Origin: Cryptomeria japonica | Taxonomy: Eukaryota; Streptophyta; Pinopsida; Cupressales; Cupressaceae | DNA length: 64,000 nt | Reading direction: 5' to 3' | Assembly: GCF_030272615.1 (NCBI RefSeq) | Contig: NC_081414.1 | Coordinates: forward strand, 659,072,292-659,136,291 | Shown here: positions 13,188 through 26,100 of the stretch, piece after piece | Position numbering within the stretch: position 1 is the first letter of the stretch | Layout: each line of letters starts with the position of its first letter | The notes under the pieces: generated by a model | The model's database searches: none | Told to the model about the DNA's origin: nothing | What the model saw: only the letters and a program-made list of their open reading frames with translations | Position numbers and translations under genes: made by a program

Positions 13188-14590
13188 CATTGATGTCAAC
13201 ACAGGTAGTATCTGGCATACTACATAATCTCTATCCCCCTTTGTGTGATGCAACTCTCCCCCTTTGTATAATCCATGAATTCTCACACATGTAGTATGCA
13301 GTATACTACAAAATGTTTCTCCCCCTTTGACAATAATGGCAAAGGGCACTGTCAGGGTCTCACACCTCCTTGTATTTACCAGTCACTGTCTTTTTTTTTC
13401 CCCTTTTGCTCTACCAGATGCTTCTCCTCCTTCAACCATCATTAGTTGCATCTTCTCAAGTCACAACACTTGAGATGGAGGACTCAACCATCAACTGACA
13501 CCAATTGAGCATGCAAATCTGATACTATTTGTTAAAGCACTCAATTGCAGAAGGATGTGTCAATGAATACTACTTGCCTGTCGGTCAAACTGCATCACCT
13601 CCCGTTTGATCCTAAATTTCTTTAGAATCAAGTGTGATTGTACTATGATTACAACCAACCAAATGAAAAGTAGATACCCTTAGTCATGAAATTCTCCTAG
13701 GTATTCCTACAAAAATTTCCATCATGTGTAGTCAGTGCAGTCAGTACGCTCACAAGTTCAAGCATGTTGGCTCTGCTTCATAAGCACTTGAACTCCCCCT
13801 GAGTCATACATCTCAGGTCCATAATGCCAGTCAAATCCAATATCGGGGCTCCAATCAACTCCATATACCGGTTGAGTTGTGCATATGTGATCATCTAATG
13901 ATCATTCAACTCCATTATATCCACCACAACCTATGACATGATCCAGGATGCACACAATGCCATACAATGTCATCATCAAGTCATAAATCAAACCGGTTAG
14001 CCTAAAGACATGCATGCTTGCATGATCAACAGTCGGGCCAACATATGTCATTCAGGTCTTTTCCAATACCACCTGAGACATAACCTCCTCATTCCCTATT
14101 ATCAGGGCTAATGCAATGATCTTGAACCTCATTGTCTTGCATAACTTGCAAGTACCTATCAACATTCATACCAGTAACATCCTGCACATACCAGTTTCCT
14201 ATACCGGTCCATCATCTCTACCGAAGCACCTTCCTATAACTCCTGACATTTTGTGTTACTGTGCATCTAATTTCAATTGTAAATATCTATCTATTGACAC
14301 ATGCAGTAGTGAACTAGCTTTGTTATGCAAGTGTGTAGCCAAGGCAACCACTACACACTTATCTTCTCATTTGCTTCCTTCATACCGACATAAGCTTCTT
14401 CTTCCATGTGTCCTTCTTCACTGAGGAGGTGAATAATAAGTTTAGTGTATTACTCCCCCTAAGGTCTTGCATCTCCTTTAATAATTAGGAGATATCACAT
14501 GTGCATTGAATTCACAGTGTTGGTCCATGGTTCCATCTTCTTGCTTCTTCCTCCATACCCGCTTGACCTCATTCTTCTTCCCATTTTCAA
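13188..14590 (-). other. Non-coding interior of the gag-only element
   Basis: About 1.4 kb between the gag remnant and the polypurine tract, where an autonomous copia element would carry pol. No retroviral-type domain is visible in any frame. The stretch is rich in short repeats of 'ccggt', 'tgtcaac' and 'ctccccct'. Confidence 0.5.
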
Positions 14591-14594
14591 TCCT

Positions 14595-15110
14595 GGGAGT
14601 AGGTCTTACATTCTCCTACTGATGGATCCTTTCATTTCCAAATTCTTCAACATAACCTGAAGCAGTGCTATAGTAGCACACAACATCCATGCCAATCTCA
14701 TGGTTGGGGAACCTTCTAACATGTTGGTTTGACCATCTTCTTCTAGTCATGTTGTTGTGACTAGCAACCAAACTGGTGGACCTATTGATCCTGCAGAGAC
14801 ATTTCTCCTTTGGATCCATGCATTTTTTTGACTTCCATTCTATAACCATTTCTATGTTGAGCATGGCTAATATATCAACTTCCATATGACTGCAAGTCCC
14901 TTTTCTTGCATTCATAACCTCTATGGCCAGATCTATTGCAGTTATAAGAAACACTCTTTGCATAACTGGGAGAGGGGATATGCATGTATCTACTCCTTGA
15001 TACAATTTTCTCATTTGCATGATATCTACGAGATCCTAGATTGTTCCTTCTAGATCCCTTTCTACATTTGTTTGCCCTATGGCCATGACCATTACATGCA
15101 AAACAATAAC
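14595..15110 (-). pseudogene. Zinc-knuckle region and tail of the gag-like protein
   Basis: On the minus strand a knuckle reading CFACNGHGHRANKC lies near 15055-15100, and a second C-x2-C-x3-GH-x4-C knuckle (CNRSGHRGYEC) follows near 14910-14950, with frame changes between. They precede a basic, Trp-containing tail (TRRRWSNQHVRRFPNHE near 14700-14760) for which I know no function. Knuckles of this kind bind the element's RNA during packaging. Stops interrupt the frame, so this copy is not functional. Confidence 0.55.
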
Positions 15111-16004
15111 CAGAGAAGGAAGGTTTATAACTTACAAACTTATTCTACCATGCATGGGGAGATATTATCGGTTTAGTATCTCCATTTCTGCTTCTCCGGG
15201 GATGGGTTGTTCATTCTTTGTAGCTATTCCATCTGTTCTCTTCTTTTCCCACACTTGCTTTGTCCTATGGGCGACATCATTTCTTTGTCCTCTACATGCA
15301 AGAGGTCCTCATTTCTGTCTTCTCGTGTTCCTGCTTCTGGTGAAGTTTTCTTCTCCCATCTTCCCTTTTCCTTTGGGATCTGTATTGTTCCTCCTTCTTG
15401 CAGCACCAGTCTTCATTCTTGTCTGCAAGTCTTCACCAGTTGTGGATAGATCAACCTTCTTCCGGGGAGTATTTCTAACTGTGAAGAATTGTCCCTTGTT
15501 TTCTCCATTTGAGGAGATAAACCGAATGTCATTGTGGGGGACATTCTTGTTGGTTTAGCATTCAGTGGCACTACTTCCTAGTCCTTCAGTGTCCTTGGCA
15601 TGCTTTTGCTTTTTCAACATTTTGTCCAAGGCATCACTGCTGCCTTCAAACCCGATTCTTACCTTGAGCTCATCCTGACATTTCTCAAAGTTATTTCAGA
15701 GAATCTTCATTTCTCCAACCAACTGTTGATATTCCTTATCTTTTACTTCTAGCACAGAAGCTAGATCACTACACCAACACTCCTTGGTGTCTCCTTGTTG
15801 AGTCTTCAACTCTGAGATGCATTCCTTAGATTCTTCAAGGCATTTGATCAACCAACTCTACTCCACAATAGTAGCATTCTTGAATAGCTTGTATTCATTT
15901 CTTACTCTACTGAGTTCTTCAAGTTCATTTACAAGATCTCCTTCAAGATCAACTTCTGCTTCCTCTTCTTCTTCACCTTCACTATCACTGCCAAACACAT
16001 CTTG
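15111..16004 (-). pseudogene. Coiled-coil part of the gag-like protein, broken
   Basis: The minus-strand frames joining the gag core to the zinc knuckles encode an acidic run (GSDSEGEEEEEAEVDLEGDL near 15940-15990), then Glu/Leu/Lys-rich heptad-like sequence, then a Lys/Arg-rich linker near 15350-15480. Several stop codons and at least one frameshift break it. The low-complexity charge pattern suggests a long coiled coil between gag core and knuckles. Confidence 0.5.
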
Positions 16005-16463
16005 TTAGTTGGAGTGATTTGCATGATCATTCTCAGATGTGTGCCTCTCATCTTCTGATTCTTGAGCCATGAAGAGGTGGGTTCCTTCTCTATCAATGTT
16101 GCAGCTGCTAGCAGATCTGCTTTCATCATCTGCAAATACATGAGATACATTCCTCATTCTATCTTCACAAACCAATTTTGTAGTAGTAGGTTCATTTCCA
16201 TAGAGCTTCTTCAGTCTATCCCATAATCTTTTTGTCGATCTGCATCTATCCACCTGTGAGGAGACATCATCTGATAACCCACATAGTATTATTGCCTTCA
16301 TTTCTGCATCATTGCATTGGTTTCTTCTTTCTGCATCAGAATCGGTGGGAGGACTGACTTTACTAGCGTAGCCATTTACAACAGACATCCACACATCAAA
16401 CCCTAGGGAGGACAAGTAGACTTCCATTCCTGCAACTCCAAATGGAATAGTTTGAACCATCAA
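16005..16463 (-). CDS. Copia-type gag core (partial, 152 codons)
   Basis: The open frame starts MMVQTIPFGVAG near the primer binding site and contains the features of copia gag/UBN2 proteins: WMSVVNGY near residue 26, a KAIILCGLSDDV block near residue 56, and RLWDRLKKLYG near residue 80. This capsid-like protein would assemble the element's particle in the cytoplasm. The frame ends at a TAA where the acidic/coiled-coil part begins, so the full gag is truncated. The position directly downstream of the primer site, in the element's sense, supports the assignment. Confidence 0.7.
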   Translation of the reverse strand: MMVQTIPFGVAGMEVYLSSLGFDVWMSVVNGYASKVSPPTDSDAERRNQCNDAEMKAIILCGLSDDVSSQVDRCRSTKRLWDRLKKLYGNEPTTTKLVCEDRMRNVSHVFADDESRSASSCNIDREGTHLFMAQESEDERHTSENDHANHSN

Positions 16464-16555
16464 ATACCGAAGCAGGGATTGATACTAAATAGACCATTGT
16501 GTCCTTAAGCCAGAATCTACCCAAGCTAGAGAAAACTTATCAACTGGGAACCTAG

Positions 16556-16568
16556 GGCTCTGATACCA
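16556..16568 (-). other. Primer binding site, initiator Met tRNA type
   Basis: The minus strand reads TGGTATCAGAGCC two bases inside the right LTR. This is the usual plant site complementary to the 3' end of initiator methionine tRNA, and it fixes the minus orientation of the element. Confidence 0.9.
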
Positions 16569-16570
16569 AT

Positions 16571-19015
16571 TGTTGGACATAATGCACCATTGAGAGGGGG
16601 GTGAATCAGTGATTCACAACTTTTCCCTTTAACTACCCTATGTGTGTATATCGGTTATCAGATCTAACAAAAAGCTAACTTACCGGTTAGAGGGGAGACT
16701 AACTCAAAAACACTCACACATAAAGGAGAATCACATAACACCAGCATATACGAGGAAAACCCAAGATGGGAAAAACCTCAGTGAGAAATGTTGTTGGTGG
16801 CTATTGCTCCAATCGAACCTCACAACGAAACTCTAATTACAATGTTTAGGGCACCAACCCAAGGAGCACCAACCCCTGATTTAGGGCACCAACCCAAGGA
16901 GCACCAACCCCTAATTTAGGGCACCAACCCATGGAGTTACAACCCCTGCATTGAGTTGCAACTCAGTGAATACCAAATCATGTTTTTATATCAAAGTTAT
17001 CTTCTTGTTACAAATGGATTTTGTAACTCTTCTACAAATCTCTCTACTGGATCTTCTATACAATTCACTGTCGGTTCTCTGCTAACCCTCACACTGTTGC
17101 AACCTTACTCTCTATTGCACTCTTGTCGGTTCAACCTCTTCTCCTTCTCTGTCGGTTCTGCTCTTTGTCGATTCTACACTATTCAAGTTCTCTCTTCTCT
17201 CTGCTACACCGCTGCTCTCCATTGATACTACACTTTGTCGGTTCTATGCTTGCCTTCTCTGGAATCTTCTGCAACTCTTCTATGTTGGTATGGTCACACT
17301 GGTTGCCTCATAGTTGCCAGTTGAACTCTTCAACCCTGATCTCTCTCACACTCAGTCTCTCTTTTGATACTCGTTGAGTACTTGACTGATTTCTTCTCAC
17401 ATGCAGCAACACTTTCTCATTCAGTGACAACCCTCATCGATTTTGGCTTACATATTTATAAACTGGTTTTCCCACCAAAAACCAATTCAAACTTCAGGCG
17501 GTTAGGGTTTCTTCTTCGACCCCGAGGTAAACCAAATCCAATCAGATCTCATCTGATCTAATCGCCTAGATTGATGAATTGTAACTCAACAATAAACCCC
17601 ATCATTTTTGTGCCTTCTAGAACACGCCTTCTAATTTTAGCATCCTGCTCTTAACCTGTCAACGAATTTCTTGGTCGATCACCAAGAATGGTTTTGCGGT
17701 TTCCTTCACTTGCCTCGATCTGCTCAATTAGTCTATGTTGGATCTTTGTTGTCCATTGACCTCGAGCCGCAAACCTCTGTTGTGCATCCCGTGAATCTTG
17801 TAGTCAACATAAATGTCAACATGTCACCATCTACCTCGCCGCTTGTCACTTCACCGACTCAACATGCCAACCTGTGCATGCATGCCATTTCACCTCCACG
17901 TGGCGTCTATGTCAACATCCACGTTTGCTTGAACATTTGTATCGGTATGGATAGGATCACCGACCAACTCCATTATCGGGTTCATCTACCGACTTATTAA
18001 CCCTGTCAGTTAAACCCTTAACCGGTCTATCATCAACCTTGCACTTTGCTTCTCTTCCAGTGGAACACTCAACTAGTCAACACTCTTGCTAACCTACCTT
18101 ATGCAGATCCTCATCAGATGGGAGTTGTGCATCTACAACTTGTTGGATTACCAGTGGAATTACATACCGTTAAGCCCCTTGATGACACCATGTCATCAAC
18201 CTTCAACTATTTCCATCTGAGACATCTACATGTCGGTTGCATTATCTATCTGCAGTTGCTCAGCCTTGCCTTCTTCATCATCAAACCAGACATCATCTCA
18301 ACCAGTTTGTCAAAGTAACAAATCCATCACTCTTCATCTGTCCTGGCAACTCATCATGCCTACTTTATCAGTCCCATGCATGACCTTGATTTCATGCACA
18401 TGAGGCATCCTTTTGTTTCACCGATGGATCCGATGTGAGCCTTCAAACACCCGACTTTAACTCTTTTGACTTATCTCACAAAACTATGATGCATACTTTG
18501 CATAATAGGAGATAAGTTCCACTTACCAGTGGTAGTGGATCCTTGTCATCTACATCCTGCAATGCACTTATGTGGCTTCCCTGTTTGTGCAACATATCTT
18601 CAAATATGCACATGTGATCCGGTGTGGGGCACACTCACTGTCAGACATCTCTTCACATGGTGACTGCATCTCTATCCGGTGGGAGTACTGTTGTTCTGCA
18701 TCCACATAGTGTATCGGTGACTTGTACATCCTTCTCAGTTGGCAAGGATGTAAGCTTGTCAGTTGGCAACTACTCACTGCCAACACAACCCTTACCAGTT
18801 GACACCCTTTCCTTATCGATGATAGACTGTACCAGTAACCTGTCCATTTCATCCACACAAGTCAAACACTAACTTGTGTACCAGTGACTCTAGTGGTCAT
18901 TCCTCTGAATGAGATTCTCTTCCTTATGGTGACCTGCAACACTGGCTGACATCAATGGTTGCATGTCAACAATACTCCCATACCGTTTGACAACAATGAC
19001 AACACAATGCCAACA
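16571..19015 (-). repeat. 5' LTR of the gag-only element
   Basis: The 2,445-bp LTR starts TGTTGGACA and ends GCCAACA on the plus strand and is followed by the duplicated target ATAGT. It is the promoter-bearing LTR for this orientation. It differs from the left LTR by many substitutions, by short indels, and by an expanded 35-bp tandem repeat at 16845-16949. Confidence 0.85.
16845..16949. repeat. 35-bp tandem repeat, three units
   Basis: Three consecutive units of a 35-bp sequence beginning TTTAGGGCACCAACCC lie at 16845, 16880 and 16915. The left LTR has a single unit (about 10994-11028), so the array arose in this LTR after insertion, presumably by replication slippage. Confidence 0.85.
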
Positions 19016-19757
19016 ATAGTTATTGCCAACTTTTTATTTATAGAAGCTTCTAGCTTTGTTGGGTTTAGGTCTTCCCCTTTACTTCTTTAATATCACCCAT
19101 AGACAAAATAAATCTATCACCAAAATGACGAAGAAAAAAAGTTGTAGAAAGCATACACTTTGCTCCACATGAAGTCCTACAACCACCAGCATCACAATGA
19201 ACTATTTAGGAATTTTTATCTTTTATTTATCTTGTAGGACTAGGAACACCCATACCTTTCTCTCTTAGAATCTCCTTTACAAACCCTAACATTATATAAC
19301 TTCTTAGTTTCTTGTTGGCTATCCTTTTCCATTTTCTACTAATTACCTTTTATTATATGTTATAATGTTGTTGCAAGTTGCGTTTACATTTCTTTATGGC
19401 CATGTTTTTTTTATATTTTCAATTAATGTAAATAATTAAGAGGAAATGTATTGTTTCTTGTGTAGGTTCCAAGTTCTTGTACTTTCTCTCACTAGAAGAA
19501 ACATTAGTGACATATGTCATACACATTATAATAATAATTTCACATAACAGTAAAGGATACCCTATGTATCCACCCTCAACTCAACTTCCTTTACTTATCA
19601 ATGCTTAGGTATTTCTCTTAGTTTCCACACTTATTTTATCTTTTTATATATTTCCTTTTCAAGGTTTGGGTGCTTATTTGTAGTACACACTATTTGAGGG
19701 GATATAGTATTAATAATTCCATTTTTACTTCATGTGTAGTAATTCATAGATTGGCAG
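19016..19757. other. AT-rich sequence, no gene seen
   Basis: Apart from the right target duplication (ATAGT, first five bases), no coding frame, repeat terminus or RNA gene is visible. Confidence 0.3.
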
Positions 19758-20229
19758 TGTTAGGGTTTAGGTATATTGGAGCAATAAATAATATTAAATA
19801 TAATGCATAATAAAAGAGGCAAAAAAACAAATCACAATAATAGACAAATTTAATGTGGTTCACCTAATGCGGGCTACATCCACATAGAAGCAATCGTCTG
19901 CTTTCTTTATATTATCTAGTGAAAAGAAAATTACAATCTGACGATATTTCACATTAAACAACCACTTATTTATCAAGCCTTTTTTGGTGGCTTGTAAAGG
20001 TCATTTTACATACCAAAATAATAACAGACTCCTTTATTAAATAATGGTCAATTTTTGCTTCAGGGGTGTTGCCCTCGAGTCCCCAAACCCTATCATGAGC
20101 TTCATCCTTGGGCCCCCATCGGTGGGATAGTCCCCCCGAGCCCTACAGGGGGGGTTTTATCCCTTGCACTCCTTGTAATTGATCTCGGAGAAAATGCAAC
20201 TAAAAATCTGCCAAAATTTAAGCCCAACA
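19758..20229. mobile_element. LTR-like element, second member of the 1314-1853 family
   Basis: This 472-bp segment starts TGTTAGGG and ends CCCAACA. In the same order as 1314-1853 it has a 'gtggttcacc...gggctacatccac' block, an 'ataataacagactcctttat' block, and a run of GGGG/CCCC clusters near 20085-20160. The shared order and polarity make them members of one repeat family. No target duplication was found, so the exact ends are tentative. Confidence 0.5.
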
Positions 20230-23184
20230 ACATAATAAGTTGCCACATACCAAAATGCAGTTTCCTTTAATGGTATTCCAAACTCTATGTATATCTCCTC
20301 TATATTGGTAACAATTAAGGAATGTGATAGATCCCAAATGAAAATGTAAGGGGTAAAAGTACAAATGCTACACTTTCACACATTTTTATGTCCCTTCACA
20401 TAGACATTACAAATGCATGGTCATATTCCTTAATTTGAATCATTTGCCAAACTAACCAACACTCACCCCTAAACCCATTATATAATCACTTTAAGCTCTA
20501 CCAATCATTATTCCTAGCTTTTTCCAATGCAACTATGTGACATGGCTTAGACAAATCCTTAAAGCAAACCTTATGGCATGACCTAGTCTAGCTCCCTTAA
20601 CCTTGAAATCTCCCATTGTAGGGTTGACTTTTCTAGAATATAATAATTATCTCGTCAACCTACACTAAAAGTCTTGAGTTGAATATCTATTTAGGGACAT
20701 ATCACAGGTCAATAGGAACTTCAAAAATTCATGTCAATTATTAGAATCAAAGGCACACAATGAATAGTTAATCATAATTTCATCAATTTCAGTCTCAATC
20801 TCAATTATATTTGTTGCATTAGCATTGCATCGTTTCTTGACATATTTTCTAACTTTTGTACAACTCTTAAGAGGAAGTGAATGATATTGAGGAGATACAT
20901 AATCTTATCTCTATCCTATAACAAGCTCCATTATTCTTTTCCAAGGCTCCTTTCTCACCATCATGTAAAAATGATGCAAACAAGCATAAATCATTAACTA
21001 CAACTCAAGTTACACCATCCAAACTAGATCACATAATACAATATTATCCTAAAACAAATCTATATCTAAATCTTAAATTTCCTTCATTTATTACAACATC
21101 AACATTACATCAAAATCAAAATAATATCATTATTTTATCTTATTAGTATGAATTATTCAATAATTTTTTTTTTCAATAGCAGCTCTTTTGATTTCAAATT
21201 TATTTATTTCATAACAAACACTAGACCTTAAATAAGATTAGTGAAAAAAGTGTGAATAAATAATGGGTTTAAATGGAGCCATGTGCAAATCTTAACTTAT
21301 TTCATTACACCTAACAAAGGCAATTACTTTATAAGGTTTATCCAAATGATGGGGTTAGTGGGAGGACAAAGCAAATCTTCAATATACTTATTTATATCTT
21401 CAATAAACTCACGTGAATTTGACTTATATTTCCTCGTTTAATTTACTATAATTTAATAATAAAAAATAACATATTAACTCTAAAAAGATAGTGCATACCA
21501 GCCATAGATTTGAATTTCAAATTTAAAGATTAAATTACGAAATTAGTAAAGAGCGAATCTTTTACGGTGTTAATTTTTGGGATTACGTTATGTATATATA
21601 ATTATTTTTTTATTATGGGAAAGTGGTAATAAAGAATATATAAGGATATAAATTTGTTAGCAAAAATTATTCAAGAATTGATATATAAAATTTATAAAAA
21701 ATATAAAATAAATAAAAATGCATAATTTTATAAAAAGATTATGTTTGTATGTATTATTATTTTTATTTAATTATAGTAAATAAAATATTTTTTAAGGTAA
21801 ATGTGATTTTGTGGGACCATGTCTATATATATTAAAATAAAAAAATTACATCACCAATTTCTAACAGACAAAAAGATTGTTCATAATATAACTAGAGAAC
21901 AGATAATATGGCAACCAACCTTCAACCTATATTATATCACTATACTGTTCACTACCCTAGCCAAACCACATCCATCCTCACAAAAGCAACTTTTTAAAGT
22001 AGACAATTGTAGGCTATATACTACCAGTTATATATTTACATATAGCAAACCAAACACCTCGCGAGGTTGGCTTACCCAACCTCCTCCTCTACAACATCTC
22101 CCTCCTCTTAAGTCAACATGGTGGCCCACTTGTTATCACCAGCCTCAACCCCCTATACAAAGCTCTAGAGGAAGTCAAGTCCCACCCTAGCTTCATTCCA
22201 TCTCTACCATGTCCATGTCAATTCCCCATACCACAATCGTCTTCAAAGGGTCATGTTGGTCTCAAAATCTGATTCCCTTCAATGTCTTTAGAATAAGATG
22301 ATCTAGAATGGGTGCCGAGAAGACATCAAAGATAAGGAAATTCCGGAAACAACATATGACAAGGTTTGGTTAGACCTTCTACACTTTGGGCTTTTCTTGG
22401 AGCCCAGGTGGGTATACCTTTGTGAATTAACTTCACACTTTTAAACAATAAACCCACAGCAAACCAGTCCAGAAAACCAGTGGATTTATTCACCTCGAAA
22501 GCAACTGAAAACAAAGCATGAAAACTATACTTGACTTCAGCATTTTGATCAACAAAGCATGCAATAAACAACTTCCATTAATATCAGCGCCTTATCCAAG
22601 GTTACAGAGTCACCTAACTCAAATAAAACTCCTGAAACATAATATCTATATGCTTCCCATCAGCTCGGTTTCCACTAATTCTTACGTGCCTGACACATAC
22701 AAGAATTTAATCATTTCACACTAAACTATGGTCCTCAAAATTCAAAGTTCCTCCCAAAGAATTTACTAGTATAAGTGATCTTGCATATTTAATTTCCCTC
22801 CTAAAGAGAAAAGCTAAAAACACTCATACTGAGATTGCTTTGCAATTCCATTCAAAAGGAAAATCCTGGATTGTTCAGAATGAAAACAGTAAATAAATTT
22901 GTGAATAAACTTGAAGACAACACAGAGTTTTACTCAAAAACCGATGGCCTGTATATTGATATTCGTTCGAAGAGATTTTACAAAAAGTTCTTTTTCTCCA
23001 TTAAACTTTGAAAAGCTCAGATAATTTTCTGCAGCGTTTTCTTACAAAATTTTGTGATCCTTTTCCCTCTAGTCCTGGTATCCATTTATAACAATATGGA
23101 TGCACAAAGCTTCGGACTTCTCGAGGAAAGTTTGTTACAATTATTTCAAAAATTGAAGAGGTTACAATTTTTTGCGTAAAGCAG
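20230..23184. other. AT-rich sequence; 3' flank of the 1.2-kaa gene
   Basis: About 3 kb with no recognisable gene. The open frame at 21819-22190 on the plus strand is compositionally biased and has no domain. The last ~300 bases form the likely 3' untranslated region of the long minus-strand gene to the right. No terminal inverted or direct repeat matching the sequence beyond 27 kb was found. Confidence 0.3.
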
Positions 23185-26100
23185 TTATGTGCTTTTTTCA
23201 GCTTCTGCAGTCTGTTCAACAGGTTGTTCGGTTGTAACCTCTTCTGACTTTTCAGGGGCATTCTCCAACTGCTCCGGATCATGGGTAGAATATTTAACTC
23301 CCCACTCACTATATGTCTCTTCTGTCGGCCATGAAAAATTAATCACATCACTCTTAATTTTGGTCAACCTTTTCCAAGAATTTCTCAATTTGTTGACTTC
23401 TGAATTAAGGAAACTATAATGTGATTTAATCTTTTCTATTTCCTGTATTGTTATGACAAAGAAAGAGGTATCATCAAGGTCGATGATTCCCTTAACCCTT
23501 GCTGACAATTTGACCTCTACCTCTTTGAGCCATATTTGCTTATCTTTTATCTGATCCGGATTGGCAAAAATTCCCGGGAGCAACTCAAAAACTTGATCAG
23601 TGTATTCCTTCTTACATAGATTGACCTTCCTATCCACATTATCTACATCTGCAGCCAATTGCATTAAGACTTTAGCAACATCAGAGGTAGATTTTATAAT
23701 GGGATTGGCCCTTGCTTCATCACAGGAAACACACATGAACTCTAAATCTTGCTCCCTTGGCCTCCATCTGTCAAAAATGGGTGTCAAAATGGCCTTATCT
23801 CTCCTTAATTCATTCCATATCTCCATGACCTTTCCCACATTATTGTGAAGCAGTGAGGTATTTATAGTGTCTGCAAAACTGGAGACTGTGGCTTTTATTT
23901 TCTCCTCATACTTCCCCGCATAATAGGCCTGAGTCTGCTTTAGGTTCTCCAATTCTTGGGGAGTTATCTCAATCATTTGAGAACTGGAAGGCGCAGGAGA
24001 TGGTGGGAGCTCAATAATGGGGCTAGTAGGTGGAGGTATTGCAAGAGAAGAGGCGATCATTAATGTTGAAGACTCACCTTGTTGGCGTTGTCCTACCAGC
24101 TGGCTCTGCAATTTGGCAATAATGCTATCTTTGCCTCTTATCTCCTCCTTAGCACTATCATAAGCCTTCAAAACTGTTTCCAGTTTAATCTGGAGGGCCT
24201 CCTTTTCTTTGGCTTCCTTTTCAGCCACTGCAACACTGAATTTGGCAGTCTCTAACACAGTGCTAGCAGCCTCTACTACCCCTGTACTCTCTACTCTTTT
24301 AATCATCAATCCACCAATGTGACTTGTCCCTGAGGTGTCTTTACCTTTCTTGTCTTCATTTCTTTTGAGGGACCACATGACTAGTGCAGCATTGTCCTTA
24401 CTGAATGTAACCCCTTCCATAGGTTTAGTCTCTTTTCTTACTGCATCCAGCACTAGAGCATCAGCAATATTCCACTCTGGTAAAATGAGCACTCCAGCTT
24501 GTGCTACTAGATCCCTTCCCTGTTCAGGAGTGATGGTTTTGAATTCTTCCATCATCTCCTGTTTTATTTCTTCCTCCACTGAGGCTGGATCTTTATTAGG
24601 CTGCTCTGCCTTTCTTGCTTCACATCTAGCATTATATTTATCTATATGCTGCTTCCAGATAAATTGCATGAATGCTTCAGATGTGACAAAGCTATCATCA
24701 ACTAAAAAGGCACTAGTGGCCTTCTTTATCTCAGGATCCCACTCCTGGCCTTTAAGTTCAGTCGAGGTGATGTCCATCTGTGCTTCAGTGGGCTCTTCTG
24801 GCATCCCTTCTTCCACTTCATCATAGGTATATGCAATTTCCCCCAAGCTGCCCAACTGAGAGAGGTATTCAGTTGCTGCTTGTTCATCTCCTATGTGGAG
24901 AGGGGATTGGGATGGGGAATACAGGGGTGTATCTGATTGCACTTCCTTCCCCACCCTCTGCTTCTTTGGGCTGTCTTGGATGTCAATGACATCTTGTACC
25001 TTCCTCTTTCCTTTGGATGAAGAGGGTTCCCCTGTTGTAGACACCAACACACTGTAACCTGCTTTCTTATGCAGGGTGTAGTCACCAGGAGGGATTGCTT
25101 TAGTGGAAGCTGACTTTCCTAAAATCATTCTTGCCTTTTCAGGGTTATTCTTAATTACAGCTTCCCTCTTCTCCTTTAGTGTTTGCATCACATCCTCAAA
25201 GCAAACAATCAGAAATTTTATTTTTTCTTCCAATGGGAAGAAGCTAGACAATGGGTCATAGCTAGCATCAAATTGATGCACAAAGTCCAGGGCTTTCTTG
25301 TAAGCCACCCATTTTTCTTTCCTTAACTCTTGTTCATCTAAATCAAATTCATTCCTGATGAGGTCTTCAGGAAAGTGGAATTGATGAGGCCTACCTCTGC
25401 ATTCTACCTTCTTCCGGAACACACCATTGTAGAAGTCCTCTGGATCAGCACATCTGGACACTGCAGTGGACAAATGGTAGGGTTTGAGGAAATCCTCAAA
25501 ACACTTCCAGCCTCCCTTGGTGATTACAAATTGGTGGGCTACTGTAGCTGCAGGGAAAATTGTCCCTTTACCTCTGCCTGTTAGCTCTGCCTCTTGTAGG
25601 CCACCAATTTGTCTAAGAATCTCAGCTATTCCCACTTTGAGGGGGACCTGGTATGGTAACAAAAATGGGGTGCCTCTGAAACCAAAGACTCTGAAAACTG
25701 TGGAGACTGGATATAAGTACATATCACCCCAGTTATGAACTATCTTGATATTCTCTGCGAATTCTTTTGGTCTTAAGAATTCTAGAAGAACCTTGGGGAC
25801 TCTTGGGTTGTCAGAGCAAAGGAGAGTCCTTATTTTGGATGCAAAATATTTATCGAATTTTAGAAAACTAGCATCCTCTCTGTCCCATGACAACACAGTA
25901 CTCCATAGTTGTACTGACATCTTCTCTCCTTCCTTTTCTTTTACCAGGTCCATTCCACTGGCGAAATAATCACCACCTTTGAAGAGAAAGAGGTGCATCA
26001 AGAGTGAATACCACCCAAATGGCCTATCCACCTTTCCATTCTTTATCCCTATCAACCCTCCATGGATAGCATCAGCAATATAAGCAGCATAATCAAATAT

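Larger units (their letters stand above)
10718..19015 (-). mobile_element. LTR retrotransposon with long LTRs, gag-like interior and no pol
   Basis: This is a structurally complete LTR element of about 8.3 kb on the minus strand. The two LTRs are about 2.45 kb each, begin and end TG...CA, and are flanked by GTAGT (left) and ATAGT (right), a 5-bp duplication with one mismatch. The primer binding site abuts the right LTR and the polypurine tract abuts the left LTR, which fixes the orientation. The 3.4-kb interior carries a copia-like gag, a coiled-coil stretch and zinc knuckles, but no protease, integrase, RT or RNase H that I can find. That composition fits a non-autonomous gag-only element that depends on an autonomous relative. 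The LTRs have diverged by many substitutions and small indels, so the insertion is old. Confidence 0.8.

Noticed and set aside
16845-16949. Telomere-like repeats (TTTAGGG)
   Set aside because: TTTAGGG occurs once per 35-bp unit; the array is a local LTR duplication.
21819-22190. 123-codon plus-strand frame
   Set aside because: Low-complexity, Pro/Gln-rich end, no domain, no neighbouring coding sequence.
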